From NCBI GenBank assembly GCA_911728435.2, contig OU452205.1, positions 2,919,760-2,983,759 of the forward strand: DNA of 64,000 nucleotides, in the 5' to 3' direction. Shown piece by piece: positions 22,264-34,096 of the stretch. The stretch comes from Apoderus coryli. Taxonomy: Eukaryota; Arthropoda; Insecta; Coleoptera; Attelabidae. Within the stretch, counting starts at the first letter, position 1, and every line of letters begins with the position of its first letter. A program made the translations under genes and the position numbers. Under the pieces are notes generated by a model, which worked only from the letters and a program-made list of their open reading frames with translations, was not told where the DNA came from and did not search any database.

Positions 22264-23794
22264 TATTTCAAACATTGGAAAATGTTTAGAAATAATAATT
22301 CATGAAAAACGCATCCCGCTAACTTTCCCAATAACGGCGCTATTACCCCGCAATTACAACGAAATCTGAACACCCTGTACTTACAGCATCCGCATTTAAC
22401 TCCACTATAAATTATTGAAGCGATTTCAACCTTCGGGAAAGTTTTGGTATATAATAGTTTTAAAATCGAGATTGCTATAAAAGAGTCGTGCCCAAAATCC
22501 TGAGTCGACACAGTGTTAACACGTCGGCGTCGTCCATAGAGAGTCATTAATAATTATTGCTATACTTGGGCCTGTTCTCTTTATAAAGGTCATAACACAT
22601 CCACTACCATCGTCGATTTTTGAAAAAATGTTTCGTTGGGTTTTTCACTTTTATCATACACAAGATTTCAGTCCAGCTTTACGATTCTTTCATTTTTGCT
22701 CGGTGAAATTGAAAGTGGTGTTTCTTTGAACTTTACTTGGTAAAATTCAAGGTCTTTGCGGAGACATCCTATAATAAAAGCGTCACACAGAGTATTGTCG
22801 CGTATGTAGAACCGAAATTAACTCACACCAAAAATAGTATTGCTATAAATGTGTTAAAGTACATAAATATCGTATTATAAAAATAAACTTGTCATTCATA
22901 ACTTCAATGTGCGTATATCCATAGAGTAGTTTTACTAAATCAACTGTTTTAATGCAAATATTAAGTATTTGTTTGCCTTTTCTTTGGTAATTAATGATTT
23001 TACTTAAAGCGTAGAATTTTCTATTATTTATTGATCATCGCACATATAGCAGACAATATACAGGGTCGCAGTGTAAGACTACAATATACCTGGCCAAATT
23101 ACCAATATATTTAAGATATTACCACTGAAGATCATTCCTTAGAGAACTGAAACATGTCTGCTTTTGTATGTTGAAGATCACCTGCAATTTACTAAAATGA
23201 ATTTGAGTGGATGAATGACAGTATCATTTCGTATCATCAACAAACTCTGTTGTTAGGAAAGCCAGTTGTAGTAAGCTCACAATAACACACTTCAATTCTT
23301 TATAAATAAGTTTTAGTTAGAATAAGTTTTGGTTATTGAGATTAATTTGGGGTAAAGGCGGACTAAACCAATCAGATTAAAGGATATAAATTCTTCTGCT
23401 GACGAAAATCCCGATAGACTTTTTTTTCGGGGATTCGGGATCGGATTAAAAGATAGAGTATATCAAAATCGAAACGGAAAAAGATATGAATTTTATTCCA
23501 TACATCTGAATAACCCTGTACGTATTTTACCCTAAACGAAAGCTTTATAACTATTAAACCATTTTAAAAGAATCTGAAGCTGTACTGTGATGAGTTAAAG
23601 TATAGCTCAAAGATATTGTAATCTATAGCCTAAACAGTAGGTAATTTATAGAGTGCAAGTCTCTAAGAGCAATTTAATTAGGCTAAAAATTATTACCGGT
23701 GTCAAAATAGCACACCATTTTACCGAGTACCTATAGCCGAACGTGATAGGCATTAACACTGGATATTGTAGTGAAATAATTTGTCTCAATTTCG
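22264..23794. other. non-coding, scattered CAGGG motifs and a weak hammerhead trace
   Basis: Contains CACCCTGTA at 22371, TACAGGGTC at 23059 and AACCCTGTA at 23513, likely worn element ends. CTGAAGA followed 18 bases later by GAAACATGTC near 23127-23152 looks like a decayed hammerhead. No gene. Confidence 0.4.
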
Positions 23795-24434
23795 TTATCA
23801 GTAGTAATACCCCTAGTATTTATCAAGGAGGAGTATTCGATAAGATAATTTTTTACTTTTACTTTGTAGATATCAAAAATTTGATTGTCAATCTGACGTT
23901 TAATAATTTTCATCTCGCGCATTTTTTAATATCACACTGGTAAACGGGTCGAATACAATTTTGAAGTCATTGAAGTATTTTTCCTGGAGTAGCCTACTCG
24001 TAGTATTCCAAACTGTTTTTACAGTTGGTTCTTTATATTGAGTTCCGTCAGCTTTTCTCATATTTAGCGCATAATCTTTCAATATATTAGCTAAATTATG
24101 CAAACTCGTTTCAGCATTCAGTTCATATTCTCTGGCCGCACAAAACTAGAGAAATATTTTCCATACATATTTTTTTGATTTGATTGTATTTTTTGGTATA
24201 TTATTAGATATAATATCATTAATTGCATCGTTAGATGCAATACCAAATCTTCGCGACATTTTTAAACCAGTTGTCAGTTTGACGTTTAATTAATTTTTAA
24301 TAAAAAAAACACCAAACGGAAAACACCACATGTAGGGTATTATCGCTGTAATCCAGAGGTGATTGGATGATATTTGATACATGACTTAAAATTAAGTAAT
24401 TTGATTGGTTACTAAGTATATTTACTAAAAAATT
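23795..24434 (-). mobile_element. Crypton copy C, internally deleted
   Basis: The 5' end and first about 115 codons (MSRRFGIAS start at 24258) join directly, at about 23910, to the last about 110 bp of the Crypton 3' end. The recombinase domain and the 3' hairpin are missing. It has an extra in-frame stop (CTAG in place of CTCGAG context near 24147). It is non-autonomous. Confidence 0.82.
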
Positions 24435-24445
24435 ATCACTTTAAA

Positions 24446-24733
24446 AAAAGGATGACCATAGGCGGGTAAACTGTGGGGACCCTTGCCTTAATTATCACCT
24501 AACTTTTTTTTCTTGTGACTTTTATTCCATTTGAGTCAAAAATGTGATAAAATGAAGTTTTCTACATAAAAAAGGCATACTTCTTTTTTCTCTAAAAACT
24601 TAAAGGTTTTCGAGAAATTCGAGTTTGAACATTTTAGGACAAAACTGGTCCTTAGTAAACAGCATTAATAAAATTTTTGAAATACAGTTTGCTAATGAAA
24701 AGTTAGCCTTTGGATAGGGTAACAACAAAGGTA
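24446..24733 (+). repeat. repeat module copy
   Basis: Same module as at 17245 from AGGATGACCATAGGCG onward: ACCCTTGCC, CCTAACTTTTTT, GGCATACTTC, CTGGTCCTTAGTAAACAGC. The outer CAGGGTGT half is missing. It ends at the Crypton B junction (AACAACAAAGGTACC). Confidence 0.85.
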
Positions 24734-25257
24734 CCTCGCCAAGCTAACTCAACAGCTACAATATGGTAAAAAAATTTTTGTAAACCTTCTGGTGTGCATT
24801 CATCCCATAATCCAATGATTCTAGCCAAAACACTTGAACTCAAATTTGATGAACTGAATTTTCGTTTGTTTGGATCCTGCTGTAATCTTTTACGTTTTGC
24901 ATTTCTTGCATCTCGCGCATTTTTTAATATCACACTGGTAAACGGGTCGAATACAATTTTGAAGTCATTGAAGTATTTTTCCTGGAGTAGCCTACTCGTA
25001 GTATTCCAAACTGTTTTTACAGTTGGTTCTTTATATTGAGTTCCGTCAGCTTTTCTCATATTTAGCGCATAATCTTTCAATATATTAGCTAAATTATGCA
25101 AACTCGTTTCAGCATTCAGTTCATATTCTCTGGCCGCACAAAACTCGAGAAATATTTTCCATACATATTTTTTTGATTTGATTGTATTTATTGGTATATT
25201 ATTAGATATAATATCATTAATTGCATCGTTAGATGCAATACCAAATCTTCGCGACAT
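24703..25257 (-). pseudogene. Crypton recombinase N-terminal half
   Basis: An open frame of 184 codons: MSRRFGIASNDAINDII, then WKIFLEFCAAREYELNAETS, KTVWNTTSRLLQEKYF and KRKRLQQDPNKRK. It ends in about ten residues of module sequence. It is the cleanest N-terminal half in the window; copies A and D have stops there. The catalytic H-x-x-R and tyrosine are absent, so it is not functional. The N-terminal half is probably the core-binding SAM-like domain of the recombinase. Confidence 0.82.
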
Positions 25258-25432
25258 TTTTAAACCAGTTGTCAGTTTGACGTTTAATTAATTTTTAATA
25301 AAAAAAAAACACCAAACGGAAAACACCACATGTAGGGTATTATCGCTGTAATCCAGAGGTGATTGGATGATATTTGACACATGACTTAAAATTAAGTAAT
25401 TTGATTGGTTACTAAGTATATTTAGTAAAAAA
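24734..25432 (-). mobile_element. Crypton copy B, 3'-truncated
   Basis: The 5' end at about 25432 is shared with copies A and C. It is truncated inside the gene after AVELAWRG, where it abuts the repeat module. It contains the gene fragment described separately. Confidence 0.82.
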
Positions 25433-25443
25433 TTATCACTTTA

Positions 25444-25733
25444 AAAAAAGGATGACCATAGGCGAGTAAACTGTGGGGACCCTTGCCTTAATTATCACCT
25501 AACTTTTTTTTCTTGTGACTTTTATTCCATTTGAGTCAAAAATGTGATAAAATGAAGTTTTCTACATAAAAAAGGCATACTTCTTTTTTCTCTAAAAACT
25601 TAAAGGTTTTCGAGAAATTCGAGTTTGAACATTTTAGGACAAAACTGGTCCTTAGTAAACAGCATTAATAAAATTATTGAAATATAGTTTGCTAATGAAA
25701 AGTTAGCCTTTGGATAGGGCAACAACAAGGGTA
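25444..25733 (+). repeat. repeat module, duplicate copy
   Basis: Nearly identical to 24446-24733, one change being GGCGAGTAAAC for GGCGGGTAAAC. It forms part of the direct duplication described in the findings. Confidence 0.85.
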
Positions 25734-26001
25734 TTGTTTTATAGCTTTTGTAAGTACTTTTAGCTGGTCCAAATATAAACGTGATGGTATCAGTCATTTT
25801 CGCAAAAAATGGATTCACTTAAATTTTTTGCTAGGTCGGACTTTGCCAAGTTTAACTAGAAACGCGTCTTGATAGGGTTGCAGGAAGGGTGTTTTATACC
25901 TTTTGTCATTAGTTTTAACTGGTCCAAGTATAAAAGTGATATTATCGGTCATTTTTACAAGAAATGGATTCTATTAAATTTACCGCCAGGTCGGACTTTT
26001 T
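25709..26001 (+). repeat. two diverged tandem units of about 158 bp
   Basis: 25709-25845 and 25868-26001 share GATAGGG, AGCTGGTCCAA or ACTGGTCCAA, TATCAGTCATTTT or TATCGGTCATTTT, AAATGGATTC and AGGTCGGACTTT. They directly follow a repeat module, as the 169-bp array does at 49400. Confidence 0.7.
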
Positions 26002-26245
26002 AACTAAAATTCATCTATCTCTAGCAAATGTTTAAGTGCTTAAAGTGATAATAACGAAGTTTAAAAATTGAGAGAAACTATTTCAGTACAATATCCAGGA
26101 TTTTTATGTAATATCCCATCTTCACGTTCGGCGATACTCGGTTCAAAGTTGTGCTATTTTCACACCAGTAAATTGATTGTAACTTTATTTTGTAGGTGGC
26201 AAAACTAATGCCTCAATTTAACATTGAATTCCCTTTCTACATACA
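26002..26245 (+). other. probable 5' UTR / acceptor region of the host gene
   Basis: TTTATTTTGTAG at 26181-26192 is a possible acceptor just 53 bases before the ATG. A second frame from that acceptor is open for 40 codons (VAKLMPQF...) but stops inside the exon, so it would be at most an upstream ORF. Confidence 0.35.
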
Positions 26246-27217
26246 ATGGTTTCTGAGGATGTTATTAGATCATCGATATATAAAAACAACACTCCTACTA
26301 ATCACCATGAATTAGACGGACTCATCTCACCAGAGTTGCCTAAAATGCCATTTAGTGACAGTGGAGACAATAAACACATACAAACGTATCTTTTCGTACG
26401 TGAACTTATAAACCAAATTTGTGATAACGCGTTGTTTTTAGCTGCTAATGAGGAAGTAGTTACCATGCGAGGTGATCGATCTAGTAAAGATGAGAGGAAT
26501 TTAAAAAATATCAATAGGAAAACATCCCTTGTCTGTGAAGATTCTGAAGAAGAACCGGTGGAGTTCAGAAACACTTACGTCAATTTAAGTCATTTGAAAA
26601 GAAGTGCGAGTGAACGTCCGCTTAGATGTCGCGAACCGGTAGTGATACAAGTAACAGAAGCACCATCAAGTGAATCAAACAAGCCAAAGGAAAAGAAAAA
26701 GAAGAAATTATCCTTTAATAATTTGTTCCATAAAAAGGATAAACATAAATCCAAAGACAATAAACCGTATGATGAGGAATGTGAGACAATGGATAATATC
26801 ACACAGTTGCCAGAAATACGTAACGGGCTTTTTGCATCCAAGAAATTTGCTTCAGCACTGGAGTTGAATCAAAAACCTTCAACAACGTTACGTAGAACTT
26901 CATCATTTATACAGAAGTTGGTTCATATTAGTGAAGACTCATCAAAGTTTCTTAAAAGGTCACTCAGCTTTCGTGACCTGAATAAAAAGGAGAAATCACC
27001 ATCCAAAGAGAATTTGACTGGTCTTAAAAAACAAGAGTGGCGACAATCGTTGCAATCTTTAGTTGAAAGTGATACTAGTGTTAGTTATAAAGACCTTAGT
27101 TTTATAAATTACGATGCACTGAATCAGTATAATTATAGTGAAGGTGACTATTCAACCTCGTTTGGATCTGTGGGGCGAATTGGAAATGTAACTAGGAGTC
27201 AGAGTATGCAGGAAAAA
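26246..27217 (+). CDS. host gene, first certain coding exon (unknown product)
   Basis: An ATG in good context (acaATGG), with an in-frame TGA 20 bases upstream, opens 324 codons to a GTACGT donor in phase 0. The protein is hydrophilic: acidic and serine-rich near residues 85-110, then a lysine block (KEKKKKKLSFNNLFHKKDKH) near 145-165. Two Arg-x-x-Ser patches follow (LRRTSSF, LKRSLSF), which look like basophilic kinase or 14-3-3 sites. There is no signal peptide, membrane segment or known domain. It may be a cytoplasmic scaffold or the N-terminus of a signalling protein. I do not recognise the family. Base composition is richer in GC than the flanks and there is no transposon similarity, so I take it as a host gene. 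Confidence 0.8.
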
Positions 27218-28544
27218 GTACGTAATCTAACTCAACTATTTTTTCTTATTTATACAGGGCGAGTCACTACGAAAGTTTGAAAAACCTCAATAACTTTAAG
27301 ATTTATGCATAGGACACCACTGCTAGTATAGTGTTTCTAAAGTTAGTTTAAAATGATATAAAAACCAAAACTCGATATCCCTTTGTAATGTCAATACCGA
27401 CCGCAGCCGTCCATAGGCGCACCCTTTTAACTTTTCATAACAATACATGCCCTACGATATTTTAAAAATCCTTTATTTGTTAACATTTTATTTTTTAGGA
27501 GCGTCTATTTGCAAATTATTCAAATAAAGCTCCAATTTCACGTCTTTGTTTTTAAATAGAAAATAATATTAATTAAACTGCCAAAACAATTGCTTACTTT
27601 GTCGGCAATTTTTTCTTTTTTTTTTTATAATTTTTCATGAAAAAAACGGTTCGCCTTAAGTCTTAAGCGCGTTTGCGAACGACCCCGTATAATTGAAAAT
27701 ATTTTTGGGTTGGACATCTTTTCAGTGCCGCAAAGTTTTGTAAAGGATTTTTTTTTGTCTAACGCTTATCTTGAGATATCTTCCGCCCACACACGTTCGA
27801 AAAAGGATAATTTTGCCTAACTTTCAAGCTCGATACTTTTGGAACCAAAGCACAAAAAATTGATAAACAAACCCAAATCAAAAATAATATTTATGTGCAA
27901 ACCGAATTATATTTGCAAATTTAAAGGAATCAGTTGGAAATCAGTAGAGCAAGCATTTACTTTACATACTAATTATTTACAAAGTCTTTACCAAAAAAGT
28001 GTTCTCGACAAACGAAAATATATGATTTTATGAACAAAAAAATGTATTTTAAGATATTTGACCATATATTAAAATCATATCAACTTTTTCGTCTGTCGAA
28101 AACATTTTTGTTATAAACACGTTGTAAATAAGTACCTGTTATTACTTTCTGTATCGTATTTATTGTTTTGACAATTAATTCTTTATTATTTTGACAAGAA
28201 TTGTCACTAGTAATGTGACAGAATAATGGTTTTTCATGGGGCATTTGATTGGACATGACTATGTTGAATTATATTTTAATATTTAATTTAATATTTTTTG
28301 TCAGTTTTGGCACTTTAGCTTTTTAGCAGATGAAGATAGAAAAAAATTTATTAGTAAAAAAGTATTTAGGAAAATTAGGGCTTTAGGAATGTGGCAAACT
28401 ATAGGTATGTTCTCCATTTTGCAAAATCGGAAACAAATATGTTTTTTGGCGTAAAATATACCTGAATGTAACACAATTTATACCACTTCAAAAGATTTTT
28501 AATATCTTATCCCGTTTTCTTACAATAGGCCTGGGACACCCGGT
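27218..28544. other. intron 1, first part
   Basis: TA-CAGGGCG at 27254 starts a probable CAGGG-type element only 37 bases after the donor. The rest is AT-rich with no gene. Confidence 0.45.
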
Positions 28545-28805
28545 ACAACAAAACCATTAGATTTTTGTCTAGCTGTGTATAAATCACAAATAAATAGTAC
28601 TGTAATCAAAATCAGAGCAGTGCTCATAGCGGCATCTCTCTGATGCTGTCTCAAGTACGAATGGTTAATTTTTTTGCTAAATTTATGTAAAAATTATAAG
28701 AAAATGGCGGAAATTAGAAGTGAAATATGAGGAATTTTTTTATGGATATTGTCTAATATACAAAGTTTTCACATACAATTTTAATTACAAATGATTGCTA
28801 AATAT
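28545..28805 (-). repeat. tail segment of the satellite-bearing composite
   Basis: Inverse of about 49995-50205: AACCATTAGATTTTTGTCT, ATTATAAGAAAATGGCGGA, TATGGATATTGTCTAATA. It is followed by a module in the same (minus) orientation, without the satellite array. Confidence 0.75.
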
Positions 28806-28828
28806 GCACTGTGTCCAAGAAGAAGAAT

Positions 28829-29097
28829 AATTAAGGCAAGGCCCCCCCGGTTAACCCGCCTATGGTCAACCTTTTTTATTCAATTTCATGTCAGATTAAC
28901 ACATTTAACTAGGTGAATAAATATGCTACATTTGATTAATTCATCTTTACTCGTTTCGAAAATATTTCAAAAAAATCGTCCTCAGGCAGCCATCTTTAAC
29001 ACCCTGTATCTTTGTAAATAAGGACTTTTCGAAAAATTCCCCAATTCGATCACAAATTTTGACCACCTATTTTAGAAACACCTTGTATATCAAGCGT
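28829..29097 (-). repeat. repeat module, minus-strand copy
   Basis: Contains GCAAGGCCCCCCCGGTTAAC, TCGTCCTCAGGCAGCC and TTAACACCCTGTATC, and ends in ACACCTTGTATA, the worn CAGGGTGT end. Confidence 0.8.
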
Positions 29098-29283
29098 GCT
29101 TCTTATACTGTTTTTTAAATGGCAAGATACGTATGCTATGCTTAGTGCAATTAAACGGTGGCAACTAAAAGGTGATTCAATTTGGGTTTCCACATTACAG
29201 CATAATATAATTTTGAAACGCCACTGTATTTCTCAAAGGCAATGTGAGTGGAATATCGCTTTGTAGTTTTATCCAAAAATAGA

Positions 29284-31050
29284 TCAGGACAGCCTGCGTA
29301 CTTCTTTGTTATATCGTTTGGTTATCGAGGTATCCTGTAAAATCCTCGAATTTTGGACCCCTGTGAAGTTACGCGGCGAAGGACTTTGAATGGTTTGCCG
29401 GGCGACTTGCTGGTCCCTGACATAATGAAGAATTATTTTCTTAACGCGGCCGGTGATTCTCGGGTGAGTGCGGACAAACTGCACTTTTTTAATACACATC
29501 GATTCAGTAATGAGGCCGTCTTTCGGTTTCGGGATATAGACGATGAGGACATTCTTGAGGGTGTGAGGCATATAAAATCTGAGTCATATGGTGTCGATGG
29601 CATTAATATAAGAATGCTGATAACTGTATTGCCTCATTGTATTACTTATGTTAAAAATATTTTCAATGACTCGCTTCGGGAGCGTGTTTTTCCTGATATA
29701 TGGAAGTGGGCTGATGTTCTGCCATTGCCGAAGACATCTTGTCCGGAATCTCTATTTTACCAGCTTTGTCAAAGGTTTTTGAGCGTATAGTCAGCAAACA
29801 GGTGAGGGGCTATCTGGATGAATTTTCTATTGTCTGTTGTCCAGTCTGGTTTCCGCGAAAAACATAGCACTACCACAGCATTGCTAAGGGTGGTCGACGA
29901 CATAGCGAGTGCAATGGATAAATCGCAACTTGTAATGCTTGCTTTATTGGATCCAAGCAAGGCTTTTGATCTGGTCAACTTCAAGCTGCTAATTAGCAAG
30001 CTATAATATCTTGGTTTTGATGATGCCTCGCTGGATTGGTTTCGAAGTTATCTGACAAATAGGAAACAAAAAGTTAAGCTTGGTCTGACGAACTATTCGG
30101 GGTTTGGCGTGACGAAGAGGGTAGCATTTTGGGCCCAGTCTTGTTCCTGATTTTTACATTCGATGTGACGTCGGTCGTGAACTGCTCGAGACTGCATATG
30201 TTTGCGGATAATACCTATACAGTTTTATATCCTTTTACTTTATTGCATGCAGAGTATGCTGTGAATGGGTTGAATTCGGATCTGCGAAGCTTCTCAGAGT
30301 GGTGCAGCCACAATGGCCTGCGAATAAACCCCAAGAAATCGGTAGCTTTATGCTTCGGTAGCGATAGGCAAAGAAATTTTGTCTTGCAGAATTTTAATCT
30401 TGCTATTCATAACGAAAATATCGCATGGGTAGAGAAGTCGCGAAATCTGGGTTTGATTATGGATAATAATTTAAAGTTCAGCGACCATTGTAATGTCGTC
30501 TATCGGAATTCTTTCTTTAAGCTTAAGTGCCTTTATCATTTGAAAAATTTACTTGATGAGTTTACAAAATTGAGGCTGATCAAGGCGCTTATTTATCCAA
30601 ATATAGATTATTGCTCGCAGGTCTACTATCATTTTTTGATGCAGTACAATAAAAAGAAAATACAGAGGGTGCAGAATGCCTGTGTTAGGTTTATTTGTGA
30701 CGTCCCATACAGACACCATATTACTCCATTTTTGGAACGGTTGCACGAACCTAAGATACATTTCCGTTTAGAATATATGTTCCTAGTTTTACTTCATAAA
30801 ATTTATAATAGTCATACACCTTTATATTTGTATAATTTGTTAAGTAGGAGGTCAGCTGTACACAGTGTTAATGTTCGTACAGATTCATTTAACATACCTC
30901 AACATGCCTCTGTTAAATTCGAGGGATCTTTTTCATATGTAGCATCCTTACTGTTAAATAGAATGCAGGACCAACTTGATGTACCGTTAGCAGCTTTTAA
31001 GCGACATTTAAGATTGTTGTCTTTTAATCATGCTTAGTTGTTTGTGTTAT
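29284..31050 (+). mobile_element. Jockey-like LINE fragment in intron 1
   Basis: RT coding in three frames from the linker upstream of RT to the C-terminus at 31037. It lies in the same orientation as the host gene. It is 5' truncated; the 3' tail is not obvious. Confidence 0.88.
29353..31037 (+). pseudogene. LINE reverse transcriptase, three frames
   Basis: 29353-29790 holds the fingers (SYGVDGINIRML, WADVLPLPKT). 29818-30006 holds FREKHSTTTALL and motif A (LLDPSKAFDLVNF). 30129-31037 follows with GPVLFLIF, the catalytic box changed to MFADNTYT (FADD to FADN), and the thumb (YPNIDYCSQVYY, IQRVQNACVRFI). Frameshifts near 29785 and 30105 and a stop at 30004 break it. The loss of the second aspartate would inactivate polymerisation even if the frame were intact. 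Confidence 0.87.
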
Positions 31051-32013
31051 AGTTGCGTAGAAATAATAATAAATTAAGGAACACTTTTTTTTTCATGGTT
31101 GTTAAGGTAGAGTGGAAGAATGGCATTTGCCAAATCTCTGTCTTTTTGTGCAATTGTAATAAACTTATATTTCACAATTTATTTATATTATGCAAATTAT
31201 GTTTGGGCCACTCTGTGAATCGACGAATGTTTTTTTAGTACGCACGGTGGCCACGAATTATTGTATCAGTAAATTAGTAACTGATTGCTCCGAAATAATT
31301 CCTGTTTTATTTTTGTCCCATAACTTAGCAGCCAGTATCGATACTATTAAGCAAAATAAATGTTTTTTTACAATGTGAAACTGTCTCCGTTTTTTTTTTG
31401 TTTATATTAATGTGGTGCCAAATTTCTTGGTGTTATTGCGAATTATTTACGTATTTAACATATTTATTTTTAAGCTAAATTCTGTCAACATAACACGGAA
31501 AAACTGTAAAATATAGCTTATTTATTGTTTGATGTTATACAACATAGGGATAATCTCTAAACACATTTTTAAACTTAATTTCATTATTTATATCGACATT
31601 ATATTTTTATCCAATGGATTTATTAAATGATCTAAAATAAATATATATGCCAGTAGGCCAGTCGCGGGTTTATTGGAGGCGATTATTTACATAATATTGC
31701 GCAGTGCAAAAAAACTGGACAAACTGAAAATTATTGATGTCATTTCTAAACAAATAAACTGCTACCACCGAGGCACGAATAGCTCTCCATATTTTAAATG
31801 TAAAATTAATGACTTTTTTGACATTTACCTAATAAAATAAAATATTTTTTTATTGTAGACATCAGCTATTTTTTTAACGGACGCCTATGGTCGTGTATTT
31901 TTAACATCAATTCAACTACTAAATCCCCGCCATTTGTGGTAGAATCTACGACCAAAAATAAGACGAAAATCACTATACCAGGATGCAATTCTTGAACCGG
32001 CTTTAGATAATAA
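31051..32013. other. intron 1 spacer, AT-rich
   Basis: Possible LINE 3' UTR to about 31375, then unassigned sequence. No gene. Confidence 0.4.
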
Positions 32014-32585
32014 TAATAATAATGTTTTATTGCCTAACAGGCTTACGCCCAATTACAAGACAATTAACAAATGATACCAAATAATACAAACCAAAATTAC
32101 TATGCACTTATACAATAAATTATACACTACTAACTAAAACTAAACCTATTCTAACACCAGAATGCCCATCCTTCAATAAATTAGGATCAACATACACAAC
32201 TTATGTGGTATTTAGATTGGCCATACATCTATGCAGGTTGGCCACAAACTGAGGAACATTATTACTGAAAAAATCTAGTTCCCTATGGAAGTTGTATTTG
32301 TTGGTCAATGCGCAAGCTCTTGACACTGGAGCTCTAGTCTCATAATTTGTTCGGTGATGTGGAACATTAAATATGTTAATGAGGCGCGAGTTGTATTGGG
32401 GGACACGGAAATTTACCTGGCTCAGTAGTTGAGGACTGTCAATAAAAGAATTGATTATTTTGAAGATAGCAACTGATACGCGAATATCCTACGCTGTGAG
32501 AGTGATTGGAATTCATAATTCGGTAACAATATAGTATGATCATACCCCCGTACCGGAAAGTAGCCCCGATCCTTGAAAAATAGAT
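32014..32585 (-). pseudogene. LINE 3' end, C-terminal RT remnant
   Basis: TAATAATAATAAT tail at 32014, and the 3' UTR phrase GGCTTACGCCCAATTACAAG shared inverted with 22210-22230. Minus-strand coding covers the last about 70 residues (LLSQVNFRVPQYNSRL, SRACALTNKYNFHRELDFFS). 5' truncated near 32580. Confidence 0.8.
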
Positions 32586-33445
32586 GATAATAATAATAAT
32601 AATAATAAGGGCCTTTATTGAGGATACAAAATACAAAAAAAAAAAACAATTATAAATATAATATAACAAAACTAGTGTGATTTTTTTTTTACATTTTCCC
32701 AAGTTCATATCCCCAAAGGGCGAGATTCACTGCTGACTACTAAGTAGCCGCCTGTTCAGCTAACCCAAAAGGTATTTTAAGAATGTTCTTTGGACACGTT
32801 CGATTTTATTCGCGTGGACCTGATAAATTGGTGACCATATAATCGAGGCATATTCTATCTAGATCTAACCAAAAAGAAATACAGTGACTTTAGTCAATTG
32901 ATGTTCCGAAATTTAGATGTGGTTCTCAGGAGAAAACCCAAAGAACGAAGTGCACTCTGTGTTAATTCCTCTATGTGCTGATCAAAAGATAACGTACTGT
33001 CAACCAATACACCAAGATCTCTAGTTTCGTGTGCCAATTCCAGAGCAGCACCCGCGAGCATATATTCAAAACGAACAGGGAACTGTCGCTTAGAAAAAGT
33101 CATCACTCTGCACTTGTTAACGTTAAGAGGCAATTTGTTGATCAGACACCAATTCTGCAGTTCCGCTAAGTCTTCCTGTAATTGCAGACAGTCAGATTCA
33201 TGACGTATTACCCGATACAACTTAAAATCATCTGCAAATAACAAGAATTTGCCAGTCAAATTCAACCCCATATCATTAACAAATATGGAGAAAATTAAAG
33301 GAGCCAAGTTACTCCCCTGCGGCGCGTCACTGGTTGCCGAAAATTCCACAGTCCTGAATCCATTATACTCTACAAGGAGCCTACGCTCACATAGGTAGGA
33401 TCTGAAAAAGCGCAACAAATCTGTGTGAAAGCCAATGTAGATGAA
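32586..33445 (-). pseudogene. LINE reverse transcriptase fragment, second copy
   Basis: Its own TAA-repeat tail abuts the previous copy. Minus-strand frame 32894-33418 has motif B (SDAPQGSNLAPLIFSIFVND), the catalytic LLFADDFKLYRV, and LINKLPLNVNKCRVMTFSK. A shifted frame continues into the thumb (LEYASIIWSPIYQ, ERVQRTFLKYLL) at 32770-32880, then is lost. The coding and tail layout match the 20881 family. Confidence 0.84.
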
Positions 33446-34096
33446 GAGGATGCAGATTTTCTCATTGCATGAATCTGTGTATGGTGCTACGTGGATGTTA
33501 ACAATTACTCTCCATAATTCTGGTGCTCATCGAAGGATCTTGTTCAATGTCGTGAAGTAATTGGTACTCCTGTTGCCATCTAAGTTTTCTAGGGCGACTT
33601 AAATAAATCTTCCGTGGTGCACCCAATTTCAAGAAGGCGATTTTCAACAGCTCTTATTGTCTTATGTTCTGGGTGTCGCCTAGTTGCTTTTCCTTATGAA
33701 GGATGACAAGATTTAAATTAATAATTCCAAGTGAAAGATTTGCCTGATTTCAATAGTCAAAATGGTTATAGTTTCATAATGAGACATTTTTCGAATTTTT
33801 CACCTCTGTAAATGCGCCCCACATATTATGTATTTAAGATTATATCTTGCTGGGAAAGATTACAACCATTTTTTTTAATCCTTCTCATTATCCAGTGCTA
33901 CTTCTTGAGTCGGTTTATGACGATTTTCTTCATTGGACAACAACAAAACGCTGTTTAATTGTGATAAATTGGAATTCGACTAGCTCTCTATAGGAAGATT
34001 GCGTACGTGTCCTACTTCTCTAAAGTTCTTTTGTGCTTACCATAGTTTGAGGTATCCTACTCTTAGCTTAGGATATGTATTATTACATTGTTCAAT
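33446..34096. other. intron 1 spacer
   Basis: Nothing recognised. Confidence 0.4.
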
